Below are positions 1-7,132 of a stretch of 35,392 bases of DNA, one piece after another. The notes under the pieces were generated by a model. The model was not told the DNA's origin. It worked only from the letters and a program-made list of their open reading frames with translations, and did not search any database. The position numbers and the translations under genes were made by a program. Numbering within the stretch: position 1 is the first letter of the stretch; each line of letters starts with the position of its first letter. Origin of the DNA: Candidatus Thorarchaeota archaeon (GTDB lineage: Archaea > Asgardarchaeota > Thorarchaeia > Thorarchaeales > Thorarchaeaceae); assembly GCA_003345555.1 (NCBI GenBank), contig PRDJ01000068.1, positions 1-35,392 on the forward strand, in the 5' to 3' direction.

Positions 1-606
1 CGCATATGGAACGAATGCAACAAAGTTCTTGGTCTCGTTCAGAATCCTCTTTCCATACTTAATCTCGCCATGCAGAGTCTCGCACACAAGACAAGAATCA
101 TCGTTCTCCCACATCTTTCCGGACTGCTCGATTTCTCTCTCAATTCGTGGAGGCACAAACGGCAGAGCGTACACCTGAGCATGCGGGTGGTCCAAGCTGA
201 CGCCTATTGCCTTGCCTCTGTTCTCGAATTCCATTACGTATTCGATACCCTTCTGTCGGTCTAACTCGTTGAATACTCTGAGGTATTCTCTGAACACGGT
301 GCCTATCTGCTTGTCATCCATCCTCTCTATCTGTTTGTCATGGTCACGAGAAAGAACGATTATCTTGCAGATACCGTATGCTGGAGCTCCTATCACGACG
401 CCCTGCTGAAGACTTACAGGACCGGACTCTAGGCTCAACGCTGAGAACTTGTTGTCCAGAGTGAGCACATCCCATTGACCGGTTGTCTCACGTTTGCCGG
501 GGCAGAACGGACACTCCCTGTCCTTTTCCTGAAAGGGTCTTCCAGCTCTCTTGGGAGTGACTATAACCCATTCGCCAAGCATTGAGTTCCAGCGAAGTTC
601 GCTCAT
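1..606 (-). CDS. galT: Galactose-1-phosphate uridylyltransferase, C-terminus cut by window edge
   Basis: The first 202 residues of a GalT-type nucleotidylyltransferase of the HIT superfamily, which exchanges UMP between UDP-glucose and galactose-1-phosphate (Leloir pathway or nucleotide-sugar supply). It begins MSELRWNSMLGEWVIVTPKR, typical of the family. A zinc-type CPFC pair lies near residues 33-36, and the active-site HPHAQ motif near residue 139 contains the histidine that becomes uridylylated. A second CxxC-like region (SCLVC) follows near residue 172. The frame is open to base 1, so the C-terminal part is missing. The ATG at 606 is the first start after an AT-rich intergenic region that separates it from a divergent acetyltransferase gene. 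The family assignment is firm; the true sugar substrate (galactose or another hexose-1-phosphate) is not shown by the sequence. Confidence 0.92.
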   Translation of the reverse strand, partial: MSELRWNSMLGEWVIVTPKRAGRPFQEKDRECPFCPGKRETTGQWDVLTLDNKFSALSLESGPVSLQQGVVIGAPAYGICKIIVLSRDHDKQIERMDDKQIGTVFREYLRVFNELDRQKGIEYVMEFENRGKAIGVSLDHPHAQVYALPFVPPRIEREIEQSGKMWENDDSCLVCETLHGEIKYGKRILNETKNFVAFVPYA

Positions 607-680
607 GTGTGATTCCCTACTCGAAGAGTGAGAATGGCGTATTGATTAACGTGACGTAAATGCTGCTAGGCATCGGCTGC

Positions 681-689
681 TATATATAG
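681..689 (+). promoter_or_regulatory. TATA box for the GNAT gene, possibly bidirectional
   Basis: The run tatatatag lies about 39 bases upstream of the ATG at 724. An archaeal start about 25 bases downstream would leave a leader of 10-15 bases. The element is nearly self-complementary and sits 75 bases from the divergent galT start, so it might serve both genes. Confidence 0.55.
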
Positions 690-723
690 AAAGGGCTCCC
701 GCGTCAGCCCGGGCGTCACTCCA

Positions 724-1488
724 ATGACCACGAGCGGGAAGATAATTGAGCTAGAGGAAATTTCGTCTAATGGATGGCCTGCTCGTGAGATTGTGCATAT
801 CGGGGGATGGAAGCTCAGAGCAAACGACGGAGTTACACGCAGAGCAAACAGCGTCTTGCCATTAGGTGATCCAAGAAGGAATCTTGACGAGGCAATTGAT
901 GCCGTTGAGCATTTCTACAGTGAACGGAGAATCGAACCGAGATTTCAGATAACTGAGGCCAGTGTCCCGCCGAAACTTGACTCAAGGCTGGTCGAACGGG
1001 GTTACGTCACGGATCTTACCGTGAGGGTTGAGACAATGGCTCTGCATAGGCTGGCTGCCATCAGAGCATCTCACAACGTTGAGATAAGGCCAGAGTTGAC
1101 ATCCGATTGGTTGTCGACCTATGCCCTAGCAGGGCAGTATGACGAGACGGCAATCAAGAGCCGAGGGGGCATACTTGAGCGAATCAACACGACACGAGCT
1201 TTCGCATTGGTCCGACTATCCGGGAACGTAGTGGGAGTGGGACTGGGAGTGGTAGAAAGGGAGTGGATGGGTCTATTCGCAGTTGAAACATTGACAACAC
1301 ACCGACGGCTAGGCATCGCCACTTCTGTCATCCGGTCTTTGGCAGCGTGGGGGAATGAGCATGGTGCAAGTGCTGCTTACTTGCAGGTCGAGGAAAACAA
1401 CGCGCCCGCCCTAGCTTTGTATAAGAAAGCCGGTTTCAAGAATCTGTACCAATACTGGAGTCGTACGGGGGCCAAGAAGTACCCATGA
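724..1488 (+). CDS. GNAT-family N-acetyltransferase
   Basis: A 254-residue acetyl-CoA-dependent acetyltransferase. The C-terminal half (about 140-250) is a complete GNAT fold: a VVGVGLGVV strand, the acetyl-CoA pyrophosphate loop HRRLGIATSVI near residues 193-203, and the C-terminal NAPALALYKKAGF motif of the beta-6/alpha-4 region. The N-terminal half (WPAREIVHIGGWKLR onward) looks like the degenerate first GNAT lobe found in two-lobed members. There is no signal peptide, so it is expected to be cytoplasmic. It is a single-gene unit with its own TATA box, and converges on a gelsolin-like gene. The acceptor (small molecule, antibiotic or protein N-terminus) cannot be told. Confidence 0.85.
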   Translation: MTTSGKIIELEEISSNGWPAREIVHIGGWKLRANDGVTRRANSVLPLGDPRRNLDEAIDAVEHFYSERRIEPRFQITEASVPPKLDSRLVERGYVTDLTVRVETMALHRLAAIRASHNVEIRPELTSDWLSTYALAGQYDETAIKSRGGILERINTTRAFALVRLSGNVVGVGLGVVEREWMGLFAVETLTTHRRLGIATSVIRSLAAWGNEHGASAAYLQVEENNAPALALYKKAGFKNLYQYWSRTGAKKYP

Positions 1489-1543
1489 GACAGTTTTGAG
1501 AGGCCCCGATTCACGTTAGACACGTAGTCGGAAAAGGATGTTC

Positions 1544-1568
1544 GGGCCGGGACTCTTCATCTCGGCCC
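1544..1568. terminator. Hairpin between convergent genes
   Basis: A 9-bp stem (GGGCCGGGA at 1544-1552 with TCTCGGCCC at 1560-1568, one G-U pair) closes a 7-base loop. It lies between the convergent acetyltransferase and gelsolin-like genes, so it could end transcription or protect 3' ends from either side. There is no T-run, which archaeal terminators usually have, so the role is inferred. Confidence 0.35.
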
Positions 1569-1605
1569 AGAAAGTGGAATGCATCAGCCCTGAGATGAAC
1601 AGAAC

Positions 1606-2379
1606 CTACCTGTTTATCAGAGCCTCGTATTCGGCCCTTATGCGCGCGGCAGCTTCCGATCCTCCGAAATCGGGCGGGGTGACCTTCACCATGCTGCCGT
1701 CCACAAGTGCCTCGAATACGACAACGCCCGGTGCTTCAATCTTGATACCCGGTTTGCCATCTCGAGTGATTCTCTCAGTGTAAACAATATCCGCATGCTT
1801 CACCGTAGATAGAAGGAGGAAGGCCAGCTTCTGTTCTGCGTTCCTGTCGAGTCTCTGTATTCCTGACTCTGGCTTGGAAGTCGTTGGGGTTGCTGCGGGT
1901 CTCGGAGACCATGGAGTTGACTTTGTCGGCTGAGGTCTTGGCGGCGAAGCCACTGTCTCAGCAGTCAACGTTGCTGGTGCCTCCGTCCTGCGAGGAAACG
2001 ATGTCACACTGGTCGGGATCTTGCTCTCATCGAAAGCTAGGATTTCATCCTCGAAGCTCCACCTCGATTTCAGAGCGTCTCTGAAGTTGGAGATGGCTGC
2101 TGCGATATCGGGGTCTGTGTCACTCTTCTCATTCATCTCGACAATACGAGACAACGCCATCCCGACAGTTGTATTCTTCACCTTGTGTCCGGATTTCTGT
2201 GCGCTCTTCCCCATTCGTATTGCGTGCATTCTGGTTGGCATGCCTACGTTGCGGCCTATCCAAACCCAGCACGTATCGTTATACTCGTCGAGCACTATGA
2301 CAGCATGTTCGCTCGTGACAAGATTGGGATCGAACTTGACTGCCTTGATCTCTCCCGAATCATCTAGTAGCATCAGCAT
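1606..2379 (-). CDS. Gelsolin-like domain protein with a second, unrecognised C-terminal domain
   Basis: A 257-residue protein. Residues about 22-75 match the gelsolin core: a hydrophobic strand ending in D (AVIVLDEY), then CWVWIGRNV, corresponding to the usual [VI]WxG strand, then a basic helix containing MHAIRMGKSAQ. Gelsolin domains bind actin, often with calcium, and Asgard archaea have actins and gelsolins. A Pro/Thr/Ser-rich linker (about 125-170) leads to a C-terminal alpha/beta segment (about 178-257, ending RIRAEYEALINR) that I do not recognise. Start: the first ATG is 2379, but the frame stays open upstream and encodes a basic stretch. A strong Shine-Dalgarno (AAGGAGGT, 2427-2420) sits 8 bases before an in-frame ATT at 2412, which would add 11 residues. 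The gelsolin call rests on motif pattern only. Confidence 0.6.
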   Translation of the reverse strand: MLMLLDDSGEIKAVKFDPNLVTSEHAVIVLDEYNDTCWVWIGRNVGMPTRMHAIRMGKSAQKSGHKVKNTTVGMALSRIVEMNEKSDTDPDIAAAISNFRDALKSRWSFEDEILAFDESKIPTSVTSFPRRTEAPATLTAETVASPPRPQPTKSTPWSPRPAATPTTSKPESGIQRLDRNAEQKLAFLLLSTVKHADIVYTERITRDGKPGIKIEAPGVVVFEALVDGSMVKVTPPDFGGSEAAARIRAEYEALINR

Positions 2380-2527
2380 GAAGGGTTTTCGCGATAAGGT
2401 CTTTCTGGGAATCCCTGTTACCTCCTTGGGATTGGTCCATTCGTGTCGCCTGCCTTTCGGTTTCTTTTAACCGATTCTCGGACATACTCTCGCGATACCC
2501 CTGCACATGCAGACATACAGTCTTGAA

Positions 2528-2794
2528 TCAAGATGCAAGACTGGATGACGTTAGGTCAAGTTCAGGGTCAATGACCAGCAACGATTGCGTCTCGAACAGC
2601 CCTTTGATTCTTCTGATACGCCCGGTTACTATTTCCACAACTGACTCGATGTCTCTGCCACGGACCTCGACCACAATATCATACGGGCCGAACACCTTGT
2701 GCGCCTCTTCAACGACCGAGAGGGCAAGGATATTCCTCAAGACTTCGTCTTCTGACCCACTTGCGGTTTTGATTAGAACGTAGGCCTTCACCAT
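2528..2794 (-). CDS. Stand-alone Lrp/AsnC ligand-binding (RAM) domain protein
   Basis: Eighty-eight residues, all one RAM domain: the opening strand MVKAYVLIKTASG, a helix, then VVEEAHKVFGPYDIVVEVRG, which is the characteristic turn and central strand of the Lrp C-terminal domain, and a closing QSLLVID strand. There is no helix-turn-helix, so it cannot bind DNA as Lrp does. Such proteins form oligomers that bind amino acids and are thought to modulate full-length Lrp regulators or enzymes. A TATA-like GAGTTATC (minus strand, about 2846-2839) lies about 45 bases upstream of the ATG. It is encoded just upstream of, and co-directional with, the gelsolin-like gene, about 150 bases apart. Confidence 0.85.
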   Translation of the reverse strand: MVKAYVLIKTASGSEDEVLRNILALSVVEEAHKVFGPYDIVVEVRGRDIESVVEIVTGRIRRIKGLFETQSLLVIDPELDLTSSSLAS

Positions 2795-3439
2795 CTTGGC
2801 GTACCACCAAAGTTGAGCAGATGCGGTGAGACTCTGTAGATAACTCTTGCTGCTTTTGGGCTAAGATGATGCTTTTGGATAACGCCGTTCGGCGAGTGTC
2901 TGTCATGAAATTCATCGGCGCAACGTCGTCTCTCGCATCTTGGGTTCAGACTCTCAACGCTGTAGAACTAAAACGAGCTAATGGGTCTGATTCTATCATG
3001 ATGCCGACTCGGGGCTGGGAACTCTGAGTCCCAACAGCTCTAGGCCTGGGCCAAAAAGAAGGTCTCACAAGCGCCCTACTTAATTACTAGTCTGGGGCAC
3101 TTGTCGCGCTTGGCAACATATTCACAGGGCGTGTTCATACCCTGATAGAACTTGAAGCCATCTACCTTGCACTTATTGTCTGCTTTGACATACTCAGGAC
3201 ATGTCATCGGTCGATTCTCCGGCTCTTGTATCAGCCAAGTCCCACTGCCCGTTCAGGGAGCGGGGCTCGGGCCTAGACGACTCTTCCCTGACCGTACATA
3301 TTAACATATTTTGTCGGTTACCACTCGCTCGTCAAGCTAGAGAAACTATACACCTGTGATATGGAGCATTGTGCAACGGAGTCACCATTGACCACGAACG
3401 CGAGGAGTATACAACAGCCGATTCTCCGCGAGCAGGAGC
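2795..3439. other. Sparse 645-base region with one small gene
   Basis: No large gene fits here. Apart from the 43-codon four-cysteine ORF described separately, I see inverted repeats only. TCAGAC near 2946 pairs with GTCTGA near 2985, and an imperfect GC-rich hairpin lies around 3010-3045. TCAGGGA (3253-3259) pairs with TCCCTGA (3285-3291). An AT-rich patch at about 3298-3312 could be a minus-strand promoter for the small gene. I tested the region for tRNA T-arm and D-arm consensus on both strands and found no acceptable match. A structured non-coding RNA is possible but not shown. Confidence 0.4.
3076..3207 (-). CDS. Small four-cysteine protein (43 aa), putative metal-binding
   Basis: A short ORF reads MTCPEYVKADNKCKV... 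with cysteines at 3, 13, 28 and 37, two of them followed or preceded by proline (TCPEYV, KCPRL). The pattern Cys-x9-Cys-x14-Cys-x8-Cys with many Lys/Asp/Tyr residues resembles a compact zinc- or disulfide-stabilised domain. The internal similarity between CPEYV and CEYVAK hints at a two-fold repeat. It lies alone in a long intergenic region. An AT-rich element (about 3298-3312) and a GC-rich inverted repeat lie upstream and could be its promoter and leader. No function is assigned. Evenly spaced cysteines and charged residues favour a real gene, but the short length keeps confidence moderate. Confidence 0.5.
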   Translation of the reverse strand: MTCPEYVKADNKCKVDGFKFYQGMNTPCEYVAKRDKCPRLVIK

Positions 3440-4381
3440 TTACGCGATGCCGCACTTTTTCTTAAGCCGTTCCCAGTCAGCAGTAACCTGCTCCTGAACT
3501 TGCTTTCTGAAATCTTCCCATTGAGGACTGAAGAGGTGTTTGAACTGTCCCTGCAACTTCATGTACTCGTCCACAGGCTTCAGTTCGGTGAGATTCTTGC
3601 TAGGGGCTGACATGATGTATTCGTCGCCGTTTATTATTTCATACAGCGGGTGTATGCCGGTCTCGACAGCAAGCTTTGCGAGTTCCATGCTCTTGGACGA
3701 CTCTGATCTCCATCCTCTGGGGCATGGCGAGAACGCATGAATGAATGCTGGTCCTTCGACCTCCAGTGCCTTCCGAAACTTGGTGATGAAGTCCCGATAA
3801 TGGAACGGATCAACAGTAGCAACGTAAGGTATCCTATGAGCGGCCACGATCTCGGCTATCGGTTTCTTGCGTTCTCTCTTACCGGGTTCTGCTTTTCCCG
3901 CCCATGAGGTTGTAGTCTCCTGCCCCGGAAGTGTCGCGCCTGATCTCTGGATACCAGTGTTCTGGTATGCTCCGTTATCGTACACCATGTACACGAAGTC
4001 GTGTCCTCGTTCAAGGGCGCCACTGAGCGAGCCAAAGCCTATGTCGAACGTGCCACCATCTCCGCCGATGGCGATTACGTCAACGTGTTCGTGCTTGTAC
4101 CGGCCTTTCTCCTTCATAGCGTTGATGCCCTCAACGATGCCCGATGCAACGGCTGCAACATTTTCGAAGGCAACGTGTATCCATGGAATCCTCCACGCAG
4201 TCTGAGGATAGATTGTAGTTGCCACTTCCAAACACCCGGTTGCGTTGCATATGATTGTCGGACCTCTCAATGCGAATCCCATAATCTTGATTATGGGCGG
4301 AGCCGCGCAGCCAGCACACATTCGGTGACCAGAGCTCATAATCTGCGGTGACTGAATCATATCCTTGAGTTTGACTGACAT
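3440..4381 (-). CDS. porB: Pyruvate (2-oxoacid):ferredoxin oxidoreductase beta subunit
   Basis: A 313-residue subunit that binds thiamine diphosphate and the proximal [4Fe-4S] cluster. CAGC (Cys22, Cys25), Cys50 in NATGCLEV, and Cys220 in FSPCPRGW are the four cluster ligands. GDGG at 107-110 with the downstream DN at 135-136 is the Mg-ThDP motif. As part of POR it decarboxylates pyruvate or a related 2-oxoacid to acyl-CoA, CO2 and reduced ferredoxin. Start: a GTG at 4384 and an ATG at 4381 are adjacent. The ATG shares one base with the porA stop (TGATG), so I chose it. It is the last gene of the operon. Pyruvate versus branched 2-oxoacid specificity is not decided by sequence alone. Confidence 0.93.
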   Translation of the reverse strand: MSVKLKDMIQSPQIMSSGHRMCAGCAAPPIIKIMGFALRGPTIICNATGCLEVATTIYPQTAWRIPWIHVAFENVAAVASGIVEGINAMKEKGRYKHEHVDVIAIGGDGGTFDIGFGSLSGALERGHDFVYMVYDNGAYQNTGIQRSGATLPGQETTTSWAGKAEPGKRERKKPIAEIVAAHRIPYVATVDPFHYRDFITKFRKALEVEGPAFIHAFSPCPRGWRSESSKSMELAKLAVETGIHPLYEIINGDEYIMSAPSKNLTELKPVDEYMKLQGQFKHLFSPQWEDFRKQVQEQVTADWERLKKKCGIA

Positions 4382-5595
4382 CACTTGCGCACCCCCAATG
4401 TCTCGTAGAAGGGAGCCTTGCCTTTCTCCAAATACTGCTTGGTCTTGTTGTACCCCTCAACGATCACGGTAGGAGGGACATCACGTCCTCCCAGTCCAAT
4501 CACGAAGTCTGTTACTAAGGGTCTCTTTGGTTGTTCGTATAATGCTGTCCGTACTTCCAGAGCCAGAGGATTAGCGGCTGCTCCGAACGAGAGACACTTC
4601 TCAAAGACTGCGACGGCCTTAGCAGAAGCAAGTTCCTTGCCAATCTCCGCAGCCGGAAAAGGTCTGAACAGCTTCAGCCTGAGCAGGCCAACCCTCTCCC
4701 CGCGGTCACGAAGCGCATCAACAACGGCCTTTGCTGTTCCTGCCGGACTGCTATGGGTCAGTAAGACTATATCGGCGTCTTTTGTTCTGTAAGTTTCGTA
4801 GATACCATAAGACCGACCGCTTATCTTTTCAAACTCAGACTCAACTTCCTTGTAGACCCTGAAGACTTCCTTCATGGCTCTGTCTTGTTGTTCCTTGACT
4901 TCAAAGTAATAGTCTGTAAAGCATATCGGTCCTATGGTGATGGGCTTGTCAGGATCAAGGACCTGCGCCGGGTCTCTGATGCCAATAAAATCCCGCACAA
5001 CTTCGTCTGGCAGTAGCTCCACGTGTTCGACATTATGGCTGAGAATGAAACCATCGATGCAAACCATGGCAGGCAGCAGTACGCTGTGGTTTTCAGCAAT
5101 CTTGAAAGACATTATGGTGGTATCATATGCTTCTTGGCAACTCTGACAATACATCTGAATGAAGCCACTATCACGAGCGCCGTAGGAATCGCTCCAGTCA
5201 TTATGGATGTTGATAGGAGCTGAGAGTGCACGATTGGCCACAGCCAAGACTATCGGCAGTCGTAGGCCGCTAGCACAATAGAGAACTTCCCACATTAACG
5301 CGAGTCCTGCTGACGCCGAGGTCGTAGCGACTCGGGCTCCGGCCGCAGATGCTCCGATACAAGCAGACATCGCGCTGTGTTCGGACTCCACGGGTATGAC
5401 CTTTGTCTTCACTTCACCGTCGGCGAAAAAGCGCTGGTAATCCTCAACGATAATCGTCTGAGGTGTGATCGGATATGCTGACAGGACATCGATATCACAC
5501 TGCTTCAGAGCACGCGCTATCGCGGCGTCGCCTGTGAGTCCCTCAATATTGCTGCTGCTCTCCGTAGTCTTTGAGCTTTTCGTCGCTGCTGTCAT
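4381..5595 (-). CDS. porA: Pyruvate (2-oxoacid):ferredoxin oxidoreductase alpha subunit
   Basis: A 404-residue subunit supplying the pyrimidine-binding and 2-oxoacid-binding half of the ThDP site. Landmarks are GDAAIARAL at 22-30, the family signature YPITPQT at 41-47, VESEHSAMSACIGASAAGAR at 69-88, and a C-terminal transketolase-like domain II (about 240-380) with VGLLRLKLFRPFP. The open frame extends upstream to 5673, but that would overlap porD by about 70 bases. The ATG at 5595 lies 4 bases after the porD stop and gives the usual family N-terminus. A GTG at 5607 is the next alternative. The stop overlaps the porB start. Confidence 0.93.
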   Translation of the reverse strand: MTAATKSSKTTESSSNIEGLTGDAAIARALKQCDIDVLSAYPITPQTIIVEDYQRFFADGEVKTKVIPVESEHSAMSACIGASAAGARVATTSASAGLALMWEVLYCASGLRLPIVLAVANRALSAPINIHNDWSDSYGARDSGFIQMYCQSCQEAYDTTIMSFKIAENHSVLLPAMVCIDGFILSHNVEHVELLPDEVVRDFIGIRDPAQVLDPDKPITIGPICFTDYYFEVKEQQDRAMKEVFRVYKEVESEFEKISGRSYGIYETYRTKDADIVLLTHSSPAGTAKAVVDALRDRGERVGLLRLKLFRPFPAAEIGKELASAKAVAVFEKCLSFGAAANPLALEVRTALYEQPKRPLVTDFVIGLGGRDVPPTVIVEGYNKTKQYLEKGKAPFYETLGVRK

Positions 5596-5599
5596 TTCA

Positions 5600-5896
5600 T
5601 CACTCACTCTCCATTTCGATGCAGGAATTGGGACATTCATTTGCGCAGATTCCACAGCCCTTACAATAGTCATAGTCGAAGGCGTACGTGCGTTTCCCGT
5701 CCTTCTCCGCGATTTTCACAGCGTTATCTGGGCAGAAAATCCAACACAATAGACATGTGCCGTTCTTAAGCCACAGGCAATCGTCCGGCGTGTGCTTTGG
5801 GCGCTCCGCCCGCCATCCACCGGTCTTGTACTGCATCGCACTGCCCGGCTCAAGTATGTTGCCGCCCATTGGAATCTCGTTGAACTTCTTGCTCAT
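5600..5896 (-). CDS. porD: Pyruvate (2-oxoacid):ferredoxin oxidoreductase delta subunit (2[4Fe-4S] ferredoxin)
   Basis: A 98-residue ferredoxin-like electron-transfer subunit. The second cluster motif is canonical: Cys78, Cys81, Cys84, Cys88-Pro. The first motif is unusual. Cys48, Cys51 and Cys55-Pro fit positions 2-4 of CxxCxxCxxxCP, but position 1 is Asn45, and the nearest alternative ligand is Cys40, eight residues ahead of Cys48. The protein should pass electrons from the ThDP site of PorA/PorB to external ferredoxin. Its ATG overlaps the porC stop (ATGA), and porA follows 4 bases after its stop, indicating translational coupling. Confidence 0.92.
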   Translation of the reverse strand: MSKKFNEIPMGGNILEPGSAMQYKTGGWRAERPKHTPDDCLWLKNGTCLLCWIFCPDNAVKIAEKDGKRTYAFDYDYCKGCGICANECPNSCIEMESE

Positions 5897-6468
5897 CCGA
5901 CCTTCGCCTCCGAAGCTGCTCTCTCCATTGCTGTCTTATTCAGTTCACCTACCTTGCCGGGGTACCGGCTAACCACTTCATTGATGACTGTTTCAAACTT
6001 GACCGCGCCAGTGGTCTTTACCGCTGCAGCAAGTGTCGGCATATTATAGAAAGGCCGGCCAAGGATCTGCATGGCAATTGCTTTGGCATCAACGGTGACG
6101 ACTTTTCCCGTCTTTAGACCGAGCTTCTTTCTCGTCTCCTCCGGTGTCATTTGAGTGTTCAACACAAGCGTGCCGTCTTTCTTGAGTCCCTCGCTTACGT
6201 CCATAACGTCAATGAGCGTTGGGTCAATACAGATAACGATGTTCGGCTGGTATATCTGAGCATAAAGCTGGATAGGGCTCTTGCTGATCCTTAGGAAAGC
6301 CTTGACAGGAGCTCCAGTGCGTTCGGGTCCGAACTCAGGGAAGGCCTGAATGTAGTTGCCCTCTGAGAGAGCTGCCTTTCCCATCATCTGATTACTCGTG
6401 ACGACGCCTTGGCCGCCACGTCCATGCCATCTCACTTCAATGATTCCTTTTGAGAAGTCAAGGGCCAT
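5893..6468 (-). CDS. porC: Pyruvate (2-oxoacid):ferredoxin oxidoreductase gamma subunit
   Basis: A 191-residue gamma subunit and first gene of the operon. It opens with a strand and the glycine-rich loop GRGGQGVVT near residues 17-25, followed by AFPEFGPERTGAPVKAFLR, both hallmarks of the POR/VOR/IOR gamma domain that helps bind CoA. The ending (FETVINEVVSRYPGKVGELN) is typical. The order gamma-delta-alpha-beta with overlapping ends matches hyperthermophile por/vor operons. A TATA-like element lies about 60 bases upstream. Confidence 0.93.
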   Translation of the reverse strand: MALDFSKGIIEVRWHGRGGQGVVTSNQMMGKAALSEGNYIQAFPEFGPERTGAPVKAFLRISKSPIQLYAQIYQPNIVICIDPTLIDVMDVSEGLKKDGTLVLNTQMTPEETRKKLGLKTGKVVTVDAKAIAMQILGRPFYNMPTLAAAVKTTGAVKFETVINEVVSRYPGKVGELNKTAMERAASEAKVG

Positions 6469-6523
6469 AGTAAATCATCACTACCTACGTGGGACAAGTG
6501 ACTTGCCCGGCTCCCCTAGGGAT

Positions 6524-6536
6524 GCTTATGTATCTT
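6524..6536 (-). promoter_or_regulatory. Probable TATA element of the porCDAB operon
   Basis: On the minus strand this reads GATACATAAGC, about 60 bases before the porC ATG. That spacing allows a leader of about 35 bases. It is the only AT-rich element in the 150-base gap upstream of porC that fits an archaeal promoter. Confidence 0.4.
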
Positions 6537-6617
6537 CTTATTCACCCACACAACGAGCGATGCTTTTTTACCAAGTAGAAAACTAGCGCCGGTTCCAGTC
6601 ATTTCACTCACGTCAGA

Positions 6618-6989
6618 TCATGATGGCGGCATAACAACGATCTGGACACTTGTCAACGTCTTGCCCTCCTTATCGCTCGCATCAAAAGTGTCAAACGCCA
6701 TCTCGTACCTGAAACGTTGTTCGCGCACCTTGAGCTCGTGTGCGACCCGAACGGCAAGCCCAATACCTTTGAACCCATATCCCCTAATCGCGACAATCCT
6801 CTTGTCGTTCCTTACGAGACCTTGGATTGTAGAAGCTATCTTCAGCACGTTGATCTTCTCAGCCGTAGGTGAAATCTCCAAAAGAACGTACTCGCTTGTG
6901 GGAAAGACTCCAACATCTTCGTCAAGAGCGATGCCAATAATCGAGTCCCCAAGTCTCAACTGTTTAGGTATTCTCTCTTGGAGGGACAT
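6618..6989 (-). CDS. Divergent Alba-like small protein
   Basis: About 123 residues from the ATG at 6989. From residue 35 on, the pattern follows the Alba fold: a YVLLEI strand, a helix (INVLKIASTIQGLV), a strand plus glycine loop (RIVAIRGYGFKGIGLAVRVAHEL, comparable to the Alba stretch with a glycine-rich turn before a long helix), another strand (RFRYEMAFDTFDA) and the final TSVQIVVMP. Alba proteins bind DNA or RNA as dimers in the cytoplasm. Similarity is judged by eye, and the family call is tentative. Start choice: a TATA-like ACTTTAGAC (minus, 7020-7012) sits about 27 bases before this ATG, implying a leaderless message. The upstream ATG at 7001 would lie too close to the box. Confidence 0.5.
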   Translation of the reverse strand: MSLQERIPKQLRLGDSIIGIALDEDVGVFPTSEYVLLEISPTAEKINVLKIASTIQGLVRNDKRIVAIRGYGFKGIGLAVRVAHELKVREQRFRYEMAFDTFDASDKEGKTLTSVQIVVMPPS

Positions 6990-7011
6990 AATTGGAAGCA
7001 TTCCCGTTGGG

Positions 7012-7020
7012 GTCTAAAGT
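7012..7020 (-). promoter_or_regulatory. TATA box for the Alba-like gene (leaderless)
   Basis: ACTTTAGAC on the minus strand is centred about 27 bases from the ATG at 6989. This is the spacing expected when transcription starts at or next to the start codon. Confidence 0.45.
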
Positions 7021-7051
7021 ACTTGCCGTTTGTTGCCATTCAAATGCCATG

Positions 7052-7059
7052 CTTAATAG
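7052..7059 (+). promoter_or_regulatory. TATA box for the ABC importer genes
   Basis: CTTAATAG lies about 78 bases before the ATG at 7133, allowing a leader of about 50 bases. That leader contains an AAGGAG ribosome binding site (about 7119-7124). Confidence 0.4.
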
Positions 7060-7132
7060 GCTGTCACGCAATCACCAGAGCTCGAGCGGCCCGAATTGCG
7101 GAAAGAGATCTGTGAACGGAAGGAGTAGCGCA

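Noticed and set aside
2940..3060. Possible tRNA or known small RNA near GGTTCAGACTC
   Set aside because: T-loop consensus is broken (no A at position 58) and no acceptor or anticodon arms pair.
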